From assembly GCF_965118895.1 (NCBI RefSeq), contig NZ_CBCPJJ010000005.1, positions 1 through 64,000 of the forward strand: 64,000 nucleotides of DNA, in the 5' to 3' direction. Positions 54,901 to 63,919 of this stretch are shown here, in pieces. The translations under genes and the position numbers were made by a program. The DNA comes from Rahnella inusitata_A. Its GTDB lineage: Bacteria > Pseudomonadota > Gammaproteobacteria > Enterobacterales > Enterobacteriaceae. Every line of letters begins with the position of its first letter. Position 1 is the first letter of the stretch. The notes under the pieces are model-generated. The model saw only the letters and a list, made by a program, of their open reading frames with translations. It did no database searches and was not told where the DNA came from.

Positions 54901-54951
54901 GGCGCAGACTGAGGCGGAACGCAGCACAGCGAGTACCGAACAGTCTGCGCC
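54901..54951. repeat. Inverted repeat between ardC and mobC
   Basis: Perfect ten-base arms GGCGCAGACT/AGTCTGCGCC separated by 31 bases. It lies between convergent genes and may be a protein-binding site or part of a terminator. Confidence 0.45.
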
Positions 54952-54974
54952 TCGCAGTGGAATAAATAATTTCT

Positions 54975-54999
54975 GGCCTGGCGGTATCGCCGCCAGGCC
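54975..54999. terminator. Hairpin between convergent ardC and mobC
   Basis: Perfect ten-base stem GGCCTGGCGG/CCGCCAGGCC with loop TATCG. It has no T-run, so it is a likely but not certain bidirectional stop. Confidence 0.5.
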
Positions 55000-55031
55000 G
55001 GTGAGGCCACCATGATGGCCTGTGTAAAAGC

Positions 55032-55778
55032 TTACGTATAGCTGTCTAATGACAGGCGTTTCAGTTCATCAAGGGTATAAATGCGAAACACCCGGCGGTG
55101 GCGTTCTTCCAGCGGGACGTGCTGATGGTTGATGATGACATGCCTGATGCTGTCAAACAGCAGTTCAAGTGCACGCTTCTTCTGTGGATCGGGTACAACA
55201 TAAAAAACGTAAATCCACTGCTTGCGGGTACGGGCCAGCAGGTGGCTTGCCATGATCGACTGATACCGGGCTCGGGTTTTCAGGCGGCGCTCGGTTTCAA
55301 TGGCAATAACGTTACCGTCGGGCAGCGTCAGTAATCCGTCCGGGCGATGTTTTACCTGATACTGGCTGAGAAAGGTGGCCCGGTCGCCGTTAATCCATCC
55401 CGAAGCGCCTTTCTTCTCCAGAATAAGTCTGGCGGCCTGATTATCAAGATGGTGCTCCAGCGTCCAGCCGGTGATTTTTGATGGTTCAAACCGCGCAGGA
55501 AAGATTTTATCATTCGGGGTTAACACCACCGCCAGCCCGTCGCTGGTGATCCCCCATAATGAAATCTTCATTGTTCGTGATTCAAGCACATGCTTCTGGA
55601 TTAACCCCATTTGCTCAGTTTTTGCCAGCAGCGAATAAAGCGATTTATGATCCCGGAAACCAAATAGCAGCATCAGCGTTTTGAAATCGCTGTAGGTTTC
55701 TTCTTTCAGGAAGTTCAGCAGTTGTTTTATTTTTTCTCTGTTGCGTGTCTGGCGCTCTTGATATGTCGAAATCAGCAT
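55032..55778 (-). CDS. mobC: MOBC family relaxase MobC
   Basis: A 248-residue protein of the CloDF13 MobC / replication-relaxation family, which nicks oriT and leads the DNA strand into the recipient. The N-terminal half is a winged-helix DNA-binding domain (YSDFKTLMLLFGFRDHKSLY). The C-terminal half has a restriction-nuclease-like core with D147 in KHRPDGLLTLPDG and E161/E163 in VIAIETERRLKTRARYQ. It follows mobB by nine bases with AAGGAG before the ATG, so both belong to one operon. CloDF13 MobC has about the same length. Confidence 0.8.
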   Translation of the reverse strand: MLISTYQERQTRNREKIKQLLNFLKEETYSDFKTLMLLFGFRDHKSLYSLLAKTEQMGLIQKHVLESRTMKISLWGITSDGLAVVLTPNDKIFPARFEPSKITGWTLEHHLDNQAARLILEKKGASGWINGDRATFLSQYQVKHRPDGLLTLPDGNVIAIETERRLKTRARYQSIMASHLLARTRKQWIYVFYVVPDPQKKRALELLFDSIRHVIINHQHVPLEERHRRVFRIYTLDELKRLSLDSYT

Positions 55779-55787
55779 AACCGCTCC

Positions 55788-57647
55788 TTAAAAATCCAGC
55801 GGGGACAGGTGTTCTCCCTCATGAGGTTGGGGCTCTGCCGGTTTGACTTCGCTTTCGTTGAAAAAAAGACCCGGGTGCGTTGTCATTACATCCTGTATGG
55901 ATGGTTTATCATCCTCGTCAAAATCCAGTGCGATTTTCACCGGTGCCGCCGATGCGGTAATATCAGGGGAAACCGAGAAGATTTTTAGCTGACGCTTTCT
56001 GATCTTTATCGGTGAAATCAGTGAGGCAGAAGGTAGCGTTTTTGTCGTAAAGATAAAGCTGACAAAATCGGGCAGGTTCAGGATCATATTACTGTCAATA
56101 AAGAAACGTTCGGCCTGGCGAATGGTACGCTCACTGTCGATGGTCTCCGTCAGCATATTATCCGTTTTAGCCTTACGGAGTTCATCATCCACCAGAATAG
56201 TGCCTGACATTCTTGCAACCCATTCCGCCGTATCCGGGTCCATAACCCGGTAAACCAGTTTGAATTTAGCGTTCTCAACGACCGCACCGACAACGGCGTC
56301 ACCTTTCAAATCTGCCGGGCAGTCTTTTAAATCGGCAATGGACTGGTGATCCATAATAATATGCACACCTTTATCCCGCGCCGCACCTAATCCCTCCAGT
56401 GCTGGCCTGGATAAATGGTATTTCAGTTCTGAAAGATAAATAGCAATGGGGCGGGGTATGTCTGTTACACGGTCGCGCCTTTCTGCTAACTGGTACAGGC
56501 GAACCAGCAGCATGCGCTGTGCGGTAATTATTTTGCTGTTTCGCATTGAACCGATGACGTAACAGCAACCGCCTTCATCAAATATCTTATTAAGCGAAAA
56601 TCCGGTAGGGGCATTGATGGCATTGAGCAAGGCCAGTTCCTCAATCTTGCCGAAAAAGGCTTTTATCTTATCTGCAATACTTTGAACATAGTCTCCGTTA
56701 TAAACTTCTCGAATGGTTGAGGCTGTATTATGGATGACAAATTGTGCGGCTATTCGGGCGGCTTTCCGGTCGTCGATCCGATAAAAGTCAGCTTCCTGTC
56801 CTTTTTCTGCCAGACTGAAACCTGCAACGAACAATTCTTCCAGTTCCTCGGGCGTAATATCTTCAATCAGGTTTAGCTGGTATTGCTTTTTTCGCAGGTC
56901 GATTAAGGCAAAGGGTTTGCCTGCATCCTCGCAGGCTTTGCGGTAAAGATGCGGTGCCCATTCATCATCCTTGGGGTCCATAACAAACACACCTTCACCG
57001 GCCAGAATGCTTTGATAAAGCAATATACCAGCAGCAACCCCTTTACCGGCTCCTGTGGTGCCGATAATATCCGCGTGTTGTTTCTGCCAGTCCTTTAACG
57101 GGAGATACAACGGCTCCTTCTCGCTGTCCATACCAGTAAAAATACCTTTATTCAGGTCGATATAATCCAGCGGGTTATAATGCAGTGTTTCCGGCAGCAG
57201 GGATTTTACGGTGCGGACATCGGTGCGCAATTCCCGTTCAAGGGTGGTTTTTTTAACAAGGCGTTTCTTTATTCTGTCCAGTTCAGGCGTGAATACCCGG
57301 CGAAGCATAATATGAAAAATAATCCCGGTCACAGTGAAAGTAATCCGTGCTGACCAGGCCAGTACTGTATTATCACTGGTGAGTCTGGTCTTAAACAGCC
57401 ACTGGAAGGATCCGATGACTATCGGGGCCAGTGTGCCGGAGAGAAAACACAACAGGGAAAAAGCGATAATCAACCTTTTCCATAACGGGGCTTTCTGCGG
57501 TTCATCGCTTTTCATCAAGGCCAAAAACGGCATCGTCAGCCCCGCTAATAACGCCAGCATAAGCTGATTCTGTTGCATAAAAGCAATGAAGGGCAGAGCG
57601 CCATTCATTATCGGAGACAGTGAAACGGCGTGCTTATTTAAAATCAT
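55788..57647 (-). CDS. mobB: Type IV coupling protein MobB (VirD4/TraD-like)
   Basis: A 619-residue inner-membrane ATPase that links the relaxosome to the secretion channel. The N-terminal 115 residues contain about four hydrophobic segments. The motor domain has P-loop IIGTTGAGKGVAAGILLYQ (residues 195-213) and Walker B GVFVMDPKDDEW. It pairs with MobC as in CloDF13 and ICEKp elements. The ATG at 57647 follows GAAGGAGG; an ATG ten codons upstream lacks such a site. Confidence 0.85.
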   Translation of the reverse strand: MILNKHAVSLSPIMNGALPFIAFMQQNQLMLALLAGLTMPFLALMKSDEPQKAPLWKRLIIAFSLLCFLSGTLAPIVIGSFQWLFKTRLTSDNTVLAWSARITFTVTGIIFHIMLRRVFTPELDRIKKRLVKKTTLERELRTDVRTVKSLLPETLHYNPLDYIDLNKGIFTGMDSEKEPLYLPLKDWQKQHADIIGTTGAGKGVAAGILLYQSILAGEGVFVMDPKDDEWAPHLYRKACEDAGKPFALIDLRKKQYQLNLIEDITPEELEELFVAGFSLAEKGQEADFYRIDDRKAARIAAQFVIHNTASTIREVYNGDYVQSIADKIKAFFGKIEELALLNAINAPTGFSLNKIFDEGGCCYVIGSMRNSKIITAQRMLLVRLYQLAERRDRVTDIPRPIAIYLSELKYHLSRPALEGLGAARDKGVHIIMDHQSIADLKDCPADLKGDAVVGAVVENAKFKLVYRVMDPDTAEWVARMSGTILVDDELRKAKTDNMLTETIDSERTIRQAERFFIDSNMILNLPDFVSFIFTTKTLPSASLISPIKIRKRQLKIFSVSPDITASAAPVKIALDFDEDDKPSIQDVMTTHPGLFFNESEVKPAEPQPHEGEHLSPLDF

Positions 57648-57897
57648 GATGCCTCCTTCGTCAGCTATTCGCCCCATAACATCGCCCCATCAATTCGCCC
57701 CACGGTGTCGGGCGAAAAGGCGGGGCGAGCGTATGGGGTAAAGAAGGTGGCCGCTGTGCGGCCATGCGTCGGAAAGCATGCTTCCCGGTAAGAAACAGCG
57801 TGCGCCAGTACATGCGGGCTGGACGCCCTTATTGCCTGTCACATGGGGGTAATGACGTTGCTGGACGCCGCGCCAAAACCCCCAAAGTCAACGGCGG

Positions 57898-58065
57898 CAC
57901 ACCGTCGCCCGCTACGCGCGACCACCCCCTTTAAGACGGTCGCTTTCGCCTTTTTCTTCCCTTTGCTCGTTCCTCGCAGCGGGAATAAAAGGGAAGCTGA
58001 CCTTTAAAGAGGGTGGTCGCGCCACGCTACCGGCTTTTGGCCGGAGACTTAGCCGCGACGGTGTG
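57898..58065. repeat. Three nested inverted repeats
   Basis: Outer arms CACACCGTCGC (57898-57908) and GCGACGGTGTG (58055-58065) are perfect over 11 bases. Middle arms of 19 bases starting GCGCGACCACC (57916-57934 and 58004-58022) have one mismatch. Inner arms CTTCCCTTT/AAAGGGAAG (57956-57964/57988-57996) are perfect. Together they would fold into one large rod or cruciform. Confidence 0.75.
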
Positions 58066-58207
58066 CGGGGCTGTGCCCCCCGGGTAAACCGCTGTCGTGG
58101 GCGACAGCTTTTCGCTCGCTGGGGCGGCGAAATTTATCCGGCTCCCCCCGGCCTGCAAAATCCGCGTGGGCGCGGCTGTTTGCAGGTGAGGCGCGGTGCC
58201 TGAATTA

Positions 58208-58308
58208 TTTTCGCTCCTTAACCCGCGAAAATATTTCTGTCCGCTGCCTCATTTTTACGGCCCCTGTTTCTTCGCTCCTTAATCCGCGAAAAACAGAAGC
58301 CGTAAAAA
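58208..58308. repeat. Direct repeat with nested hairpins upstream of mobB
   Basis: TTCGCTCCTTAA-CCGCGAA occurs at 58210-58229 and 58271-58290 with one difference; each copy is itself a small inverted repeat (TTCGC/GCGAA). The second copy is enclosed by CTGTTT/AAACAG and then by TTTTTACGGC/GCCGTAAAAA (58252-58261/58299-58308). Candidate binding sites for a mobilisation protein, or terminator of the mating-pair operon. Confidence 0.6.
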
Positions 58309-58346
58309 CCTGAAAACCGTCATGCGCTGTGCCCGTCTCGCCAGTA

Positions 58347-58649
58347 TTAACCACGAACGCGGCCATATTTACTGATGATCTGACTGATAGCCGCCGGGTC
58401 TGCCGAATCACATTCAAGTAAAAACGATTGTCTGGCATCAGCTGTATGGTCAGGCAGAAAACCGTGTTTATTCTTTTTCACGATATTAAAGAATGCACGT
58501 TCAGCGGAATGACATTCACTGCCGCCGCCATTTCCGGTTGCTTTACCGTACATACATAACACCACCTCGCAGGCATCAGCAGCCAGTACAGATGTTGAAC
58601 ATGATGCAATAACGCAGAACAATAATACGGAGGATATTGCTTTTTTCAT
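58347..58649 (-). CDS. kikA: TrbM/KikA family conjugal transfer protein
   Basis: A 100-residue periplasmic protein with a signal peptide (AISSVLLFCVIASCSTSVLA) and a cysteine-containing core (CEVVLCMYGKATGNGGGSEC, then FFNIVKKNKHGFLPDHT and LLEC), the TrbM/KikA pattern. KikA of pKM101 lies next to the tra genes in the same way. It follows virB11 on the same strand. The ATG at 58649 begins the signal peptide. Confidence 0.8.
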   Translation of the reverse strand: MKKAISSVLLFCVIASCSTSVLAADACEVVLCMYGKATGNGGGSECHSAERAFFNIVKKNKHGFLPDHTADARQSFLLECDSADPAAISQIISKYGRVRG

Positions 58650-58709
58650 TTCAGTTACCATTATGATTAATTAAAGGTTGCGTTTTTTGGCTAATGTTAT
58701 TTGTCGGGG

Positions 58710-59729
58710 TTATTTTCTGAATGTCTCTTTCGTGCTGTTTAAATGAACTGGCTTAAAGTAAATATCACTCATCCGGCGCACATCGCCGTGTATATCAATG
58801 CTGACGATGACATCAATGCTTTTAAGTACCTTGCGTAACAACACATCAAAAGGAATGTTCCGGCAGTCGGGGTTTTCATAACAGCGGTCAATGATCCCTT
58901 CAATACATTCTGCCGGACAGCCCGCATGCAGGGAGGTGATTAACCCCTCATGCCCGGAGCCGACAATTTTCAGCGCGTCCCACGCTTCCCGCCCACGAAT
59001 TTCCGCCAGTAATATCCGGTCAGGGTTCATACGATAATTAGCACGGATCAGCCTGCCGGGCGTGACAATAGCATTATCCCCGGCATCCGCCGGGTAAAAA
59101 AGATGAACATAATTGCTGTGGTGATAAAAACGGATTTCGGGATTATCCTCAATCGTTACCAGACGGAGATGCAGCGGAATATAATGCAGCAGCGTTTTCA
59201 TATAGGTGGTTTTGCCGGAGCCGGTTTCACCCACAATAAAAATCGTTTTGCCGTATTCCACCGCCTTTTCCATAAAGTGGGGAATATCCCCGCTGTGATA
59301 TAACCGGATTAGTGCATTATCCTGACTTTCCGTTTTTTCCTGACCGGCCACGCGCTGATAAAATCCCGCATCAATCCATGACTGATGTGTTTTCTGCTCA
59401 AACGAGGGTTTGCGCAGCGTAATGGACACCGTATTACGTTCACAGGCCGGAGGAATAATCGCCTGAATACGTTCGCCAGATCCTAATGTTGCAGAAAGGA
59501 TGGGTGATGTATCGTCAATATTATCGTCATGCCAGGACGCCAGCGCTCTGGCAAAAGCATGGCACTGACGCAACGTGATGGGGGATGCCTGTTTTTGCCA
59601 TTTTCCCCGAATTTTTGTATGCAGCTCACCCGGCCGGTTAACAGCAATTTCTGTCAGGCCATCCTGAGCAAGAAAGTCGCCAAACAGCCGGTTTTTCATA
59701 AAATCCAGTGACAGGTTTTCAGCGTTCAT
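58710..59729 (-). CDS. virB11: T4SS traffic ATPase VirB11
   Basis: A 339-residue cytoplasmic secretion ATPase. P-loop IVGETGSGKTTYM (residues 165-177), Asp box LVTIEDNPEIRF, and Walker B RILLAEIRGREAWDAL are intact, followed by the histidine-box segment SGHEGLITSLHAG. It powers pilus formation and substrate transfer. It overlaps virB10 by 11 bases. Confidence 0.93.
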   Translation of the reverse strand: MNAENLSLDFMKNRLFGDFLAQDGLTEIAVNRPGELHTKIRGKWQKQASPITLRQCHAFARALASWHDDNIDDTSPILSATLGSGERIQAIIPPACERNTVSITLRKPSFEQKTHQSWIDAGFYQRVAGQEKTESQDNALIRLYHSGDIPHFMEKAVEYGKTIFIVGETGSGKTTYMKTLLHYIPLHLRLVTIEDNPEIRFYHHSNYVHLFYPADAGDNAIVTPGRLIRANYRMNPDRILLAEIRGREAWDALKIVGSGHEGLITSLHAGCPAECIEGIIDRCYENPDCRNIPFDVLLRKVLKSIDVIVSIDIHGDVRRMSDIYFKPVHLNSTKETFRK

Positions 59730-61023
59730 ACCATTTCTTTTTCAGCCGTAGTTGATAAACAGAGGAAAAATCAATATCCGTACCGGTCATGATGCCGATC
59801 ACATCGCCCTGGTTCAGGTACATCGTGGGCGGGATATTGATGCTGTTTTCCAGCGTCGTTTTCGCCATTTCCGCCGTGGCGGCGCGGGTGTTTTCGGTAT
59901 AGTCGGTATTGCGGTCTTTACCCGGCGCGGCATCTGATGCCGCTGCCGCCACGTCCTGCACGGTACTGAGCATCAGGGCGTTGCCGAAACGCGCCCAGAA
60001 ATGGCTGTCGATCCAGCCCGCGATACCCGCCTCACCGAGCGGGCCGGTGGCCTGCGTATCGGTGAGCGGGATTTGCAGGCTGCCGGGCTCCGGCGTGCGC
60101 AGCTCCGTCCACAGCACAAACATCCGGCTGCGCCCGTGTTGCAGTGCGCCAGTGCGGTAGACGCCACGGGCGACCGTTCCTGCCGGGATCAGCTTCACGT
60201 GGTTACTGGCGCTCCAGACATTCTCACCGATCAGGCAGGAGATATGACCGCCAACATCGGATACGAAGCGCCGCATCATCGAACACGGAATATAACGATC
60301 CACCGGGATATAGAGATCGGGATCGAGGCCCAGCCGCCTGACACCAGTGACACTGGCAACGCCCGGATTGTCGTTGTTATTGCTGCCTGCCGGTGCTGTC
60401 GTATCCGGGCAGCGCAGACGTCCATCTTCGCCACTGACCAGTACAGACTGACAGGATGTGTACGCCGTGGAGGCTGACGGGCTGCCCGACGTTCCCGCGT
60501 TGCTGCGCGATCCGCTTCGGGACGTGCGTGTATCGTCGCCTGACCCTGTACTGTCGCTGTTCAGCCCGTCTGCCAGTGCTGCCGCCTTGTTCAGGGCGGG
60601 CGGCCCGGGCGGCAGAGCTGGAGTGGCCGGGGCGCTCTGACTGGCAGGGTCTGTGCTTTCCTGCCTCCCAGGCCCGAACAGGCCAAACGGGTTACTGTCC
60701 AGACCCAGATTCTTACGCTCATGCTGCACCGTACCGGAGGAGGGCGGCGCGGTGCCAGATTCTTTCTCATCACCCGTTTTCAGGGCGCTGAGAAGACGAT
60801 CGCCACCGGATGCCAGCGCGATGACCAGGACCAGACTCAGCAGGCTGACGATCAGCGTGCGGCGACCTGAAGCTTTACGGAAACGGGTCACTTCCGGCTG
60901 ACCGGGCGGCGTTTTCTGCTCCGGCTCCTGATATGCCATTGCCGCGCGGGCGCGTTCACGGGCTTCCGCTTCCCGTTCTGCGGTGGTTTTTTCCGGTTCG
61001 TCCGGGAAAGATTTGTCGGTCAT
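59719..61023 (-). CDS. virB10: T4SS core-complex protein VirB10
   Basis: A 434-residue protein that spans both membranes. A charged cytoplasmic N-terminus is followed by a membrane helix (about residues 56-72), a proline- and serine-rich linker (about 85-200) and the C-terminal TrbI barrel (LIPAGTVARGVYRTGALQHG, IDSHFWARFGNALMLS). It overlaps both neighbours by a few bases. The long low-complexity linker is rich in S, G and T. Confidence 0.92.
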   Translation of the reverse strand: MTDKSFPDEPEKTTAEREAEARERARAAMAYQEPEQKTPPGQPEVTRFRKASGRRTLIVSLLSLVLVIALASGGDRLLSALKTGDEKESGTAPPSSGTVQHERKNLGLDSNPFGLFGPGRQESTDPASQSAPATPALPPGPPALNKAAALADGLNSDSTGSGDDTRTSRSGSRSNAGTSGSPSASTAYTSCQSVLVSGEDGRLRCPDTTAPAGSNNNDNPGVASVTGVRRLGLDPDLYIPVDRYIPCSMMRRFVSDVGGHISCLIGENVWSASNHVKLIPAGTVARGVYRTGALQHGRSRMFVLWTELRTPEPGSLQIPLTDTQATGPLGEAGIAGWIDSHFWARFGNALMLSTVQDVAAAASDAAPGKDRNTDYTENTRAATAEMAKTTLENSINIPPTMYLNQGDVIGIMTGTDIDFSSVYQLRLKKKWYER

Positions 61024-61910
61024 TTTGCCTCCAGCGTAACGGACGGCGAAACGGTGTCACTGTTGGTCAGCGGGATACGCCCGGATCCGTCGTTTTCGAT
61101 CCCCACCACCGAGGTGCCGTAACGCAGAACCAGTTGCGGCGATGCCGGAACCGCCATCACGGTGTAGTTGCCCTGTTTAATGGTTCGGGGCGTGACCGCC
61201 TGCTCCAGGCCGTTCACCACCCGGAAAACGGATGGCAGGGTTTTCGCAGGAGAAAAACCGATATACGCAAAACGACCGTCATCCCAGGTAAAGTCCGGGG
61301 CGATGGAGGCTGAGCCAGCTGCCACCCGTTTTGTATAGCGCCAGTTGCGCGGCGTGGTGGCCTGCCCGAATGCCGCCGCTATCCGCTGCCGGTCCAGTGC
61401 TTCCTGCTGATGTTGCTGACGGGCGGCGCTGGCGGCGGCAGACTTTTTTCGCAGTTCGTCGGGATAGCGGTAGCGGATAACAAAGGCCTGGGCGGGCGAG
61501 TCTTTATCCAGCACGTTCAGTTCCAGGCTGTAATCGCGCTTCGAGGTCACCACGAACAGATTGGTTTTCCAGTCTTTTGCCGTCGGCAGAAACACCTGGC
61601 TGACGTTGTTGCCGCTGGCGTCCGTGACCGGCTGGGTAATCGGGTTCGGGCTGACGCCCACCCGGTTGTCGCTTTTCGTCACGGTCCAGCCTTTGGGGAA
61701 ACCCGCCTGCGCATCGATAACGGTTTCACCGTCATCAAACACCAGCATGGTGACGTAGCCGGGGCGGGTACTGACGACCGTGGCGTTCTGGCTGTTGTAC
61801 GTGACGTTCTGCATCCGGCTGTCATACGCGCTGCCGCGCGGTGTCGCTGCGCCCCATGCCAGGCATGACACCATTAAGCCAGAGAGGAGCAGGGGATGTT
61901 TCAGCATCAT
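61020..61910 (-). CDS. virB9: T4SS core-complex protein VirB9
   Basis: A 296-residue periplasmic/outer-membrane protein with a signal peptide (LLLSGLMVSCLAWGA). The VirB9/CagX domain is marked by DDGETVIDAQAGFPKGWTV, FRYRYP-like VIRYRYPDE and, near the C-terminus, PDFTWDDGRFAYIGF. It overlaps virB8 and virB10 by four bases each (ATGA junctions). Confidence 0.92.
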   Translation of the reverse strand: MMLKHPLLLSGLMVSCLAWGAATPRGSAYDSRMQNVTYNSQNATVVSTRPGYVTMLVFDDGETVIDAQAGFPKGWTVTKSDNRVGVSPNPITQPVTDASGNNVSQVFLPTAKDWKTNLFVVTSKRDYSLELNVLDKDSPAQAFVIRYRYPDELRKKSAAASAARQQHQQEALDRQRIAAAFGQATTPRNWRYTKRVAAGSASIAPDFTWDDGRFAYIGFSPAKTLPSVFRVVNGLEQAVTPRTIKQGNYTVMAVPASPQLVLRYGTSVVGIENDGSGRIPLTNSDTVSPSVTLEAK

Positions 61911-62590
61911 TCCCCCCTCAGCTCTTTATCGCGCTGGTAGCTGGTGACGATAAAGCCCAGCGGGTTCACTTCGCGCTGGCTGTCGGTCAGTTGCCGGTGC
62001 GGGACGTAGCGGTAAGTGAGGCGGATATTCCACACATCCGTTTTCACGGAATTATCAGCAACACGACGGATTGTGCGCTTAATACGCAGTGTTGCCAGAT
62101 TATCCGGCCCGGTGGCAGGCGCATGCACATTGGAAATAATGGCGATATAAACGACATATTCCGCCTTATTAAAAATCACGTCCGGTGCCTGGTCGCCGTT
62201 AAACCCGTCCAGATAGTCCCGGTTCACGCTGTCGCTGTTAAATAACTGCACGTCGTCATAATCACGCTGGAGGGAGAAATAATTATATCCCTCGCGAAGT
62301 CTGACATAGTGTGCTGCCAGTGAATGTGCCAGCGCTTTTTCAGCAGCAATATCCCGCTCCTTCACGCGGGTCATATATTCATAGCGCCCGGTCTGTTTAT
62401 CCACTGACCATAATTCAGTGTCGGAGGTTTTCAGCGGCAGCAGAATAATAATGGCCGCAATCGCCATTGCGGCCAGAACCAGTCCGGCAGCGGCCACCCG
62501 CCAGGCGGTTTTTCGGGAACGCTCTTCCTTTTCCAGCAGTATGGATTCAAAAGAGCGGGAAACATTAACAATGTTCTGAATATCAGACAT
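61907..62590 (-). CDS. virB8: T4SS inner-membrane protein VirB8
   Basis: A 227-residue bitopic protein: a short cytoplasmic tail, one membrane helix (about residues 31-51, AAAGLVLAAMAIAAIIILLP) and a periplasmic NTF2-like domain with YVRLREGYNYFSLQRDYDDV and IRLTYRYVPHRQLTDSQREVNPLGF. It recruits other channel parts. It overlaps the end of the virB7 gene by eight bases. Confidence 0.92.
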   Translation of the reverse strand: MSDIQNIVNVSRSFESILLEKEERSRKTAWRVAAAGLVLAAMAIAAIIILLPLKTSDTELWSVDKQTGRYEYMTRVKERDIAAEKALAHSLAAHYVRLREGYNYFSLQRDYDDVQLFNSDSVNRDYLDGFNGDQAPDVIFNKAEYVVYIAIISNVHAPATGPDNLATLRIKRTIRRVADNSVKTDVWNIRLTYRYVPHRQLTDSQREVNPLGFIVTSYQRDKELRGE

Positions 62591-62723
62591 GGTGAGTCAG
62601 CTCCTGAATGATGGCGGGGGAATTCACTGGCTCGGGTTCGCCGGATACCGGTGGGAGGTCGCCCTGATGCCGTGCGCAGCCCGTGAGCGCGCACAGCATC
62701 AGAAGGATGATGCTGAATTTCAT
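62583..62723 (-). CDS. virB7: T4SS lipoprotein VirB7
   Basis: A 46-residue lipoprotein. The signal peptide MKFSIILLMLCALTGC ends in the lipobox LTGC with the modified cysteine at residue 16; the mature part (RHQGDLPPVSGEPEPVNS) is proline-rich, as in VirB7/TraN. It anchors VirB9 in the outer membrane. Position between virB6 and virB8 and the overlap with virB8 support the call. Confidence 0.85.
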   Translation of the reverse strand: MKFSIILLMLCALTGCARHQGDLPPVSGEPEPVNSPAIIQELTHHV

Positions 62724-62812
62724 GGAAGCCCCTTATCGTATGGATGCAGGAATGCCGCACCGGTGGCGCAGGCCACGGCGTGACGGGGAAAGGAAATTAA
62801 CGGCAGGGAGGA

Positions 62813-63844
62813 TTAACGGTGACGCTGCCGGTTCAGGCGTTTCATGCTTTCGATGGCGGTGGTGCGTTTCTGCCAGGCGCTCACGGTTTTACCCGCGCCT
62901 GCGCCGGTGAGCCTGCCGGTCGCCGCGGCGACGGCCATGCCGCCTTTCGCAGCCAGGCGGGCACTGCCTCTGACGCCCGGCCCGGCAAGGCTGGAGGATT
63001 TATTCGCCAGTCCGCTCAGGCCACTCATGGCTGCCCCCTGCAGCACCGCCTGTACAGCGGCCCCGCTGAGTGCGCTGGCGAGCCTCGCGGAGAACCAGAC
63101 CACCACACCTGCCGCAATCCCGGCCAGCAGGCACTGCGCCGCCAGCGTGACCATATTGGTTTCAGCGGATGTTTTTGTTGCAGCATCCAGTATCTTATTC
63201 AGGTAATTAATGGCGATACGGATGGATAAGGCGGAAAACATGATCGTTAATATTGCCGCAAAAATCGTTTTCAGCCAGTTATCAAACATCGGTTTAAGAA
63301 AACCGTACAGCAGGCAGAAAATAAAGAGCGGCGCGGTGGTGGTCATTAACAGGATGGTGATTTCGGCGAGCAGGTTGACAAAGGTGGCTGCCATCAGCAG
63401 GACAATAGAGCCGCCCCATACCAGCACTTCGGCAAGGCCGCCATTCAGTTTGACGTAAGTTGATGTGTCCATATTAAATAACTTTTGCCCCAGCGCCTGT
63501 GCCTTTCCCCAGACAGTATCGAGCAGCGCCCAGATATTATCATCGCCGCTGACACCGTCTTTGAGTCCCTGGATAGCCGCTACCGCCATATCAAGCCAGC
63601 CATCCCGGTTTAACACAAAGGTGGTGATCAGCAACATTCGCCCCACATCCCAGACGACATCTTCAACCGGGGTCCGGAGTTTGCCAGCCAGTGTCTGATA
63701 ACCGCGATACAGTATAAATAAGGTAAAAGAGCTGACAATGATGACGCTGATCATCGTGCCGTAAGTGGAAGACTGACCTTCCAGTACAGCATTCAGTCCA
63801 TCCATGATGTTTTTGTCCATACCAACAAAAATACCACCGGACAT
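62813..63844 (-). CDS. virB6: T4SS polytopic inner-membrane protein VirB6
   Basis: A 343-residue protein of the TrbL/VirB6 family with about six membrane segments (for example MISVIIVSSFTLFILYRGYQ and ITILLMTTTAPLFIFCLLYG). The C-terminal tail is rich in A, G, S and basic residues. The start ATG follows AGGTGAGG. Confidence 0.9.
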   Translation of the reverse strand: MSGGIFVGMDKNIMDGLNAVLEGQSSTYGTMISVIIVSSFTLFILYRGYQTLAGKLRTPVEDVVWDVGRMLLITTFVLNRDGWLDMAVAAIQGLKDGVSGDDNIWALLDTVWGKAQALGQKLFNMDTSTYVKLNGGLAEVLVWGGSIVLLMAATFVNLLAEITILLMTTTAPLFIFCLLYGFLKPMFDNWLKTIFAAILTIMFSALSIRIAINYLNKILDAATKTSAETNMVTLAAQCLLAGIAAGVVVWFSARLASALSGAAVQAVLQGAAMSGLSGLANKSSSLAGPGVRGSARLAAKGGMAVAAATGRLTGAGAGKTVSAWQKRTTAIESMKRLNRQRHR

Positions 63845-63880
63845 GGTGCCTCACCTGATATTTAAAGAAAGGAAATAAAA

Positions 63881-63903
63881 AAACAGGGAGAATTCCCTGT
63901 TTT
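63881..63903 (-). terminator. Terminator/attenuator between virB5 and virB6
   Basis: AAACAGGGA/TCCCTGTTT stem, followed on the minus strand by seven T. It lies 17 bases after the virB5 stop and 37 bases before virB6, inside the operon, so it may lower expression of the downstream genes. Confidence 0.7.
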
Positions 63904-63919
63904 GTTGGAGGAAATATTA

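Larger units (their letters stand above)
57678..58346. other. mob/mpf intergenic region, candidate oriT
   Basis: A 669-base gene-free interval between kikA and mobB, dense in inverted repeats (listed separately). In CloDF13-type systems the transfer origin lies near the mob genes, so this is the best candidate here. It must also hold the mobB promoter. The nic site cannot be placed from sequence alone. Confidence 0.55.

Noticed and set aside
57678..58346. CRISPR array in the repeat-rich mob/mpf gap
   Set aside because: The repeats are two or paired inverted units, not regularly spaced identical repeats with unique spacers; no cas genes are present.
58205..58438. 77-codon frame overlapping the kikA end and the twin repeats
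   Set aside because: Made up largely of repeat sequence and in a different frame from the well-supported kikA gene.
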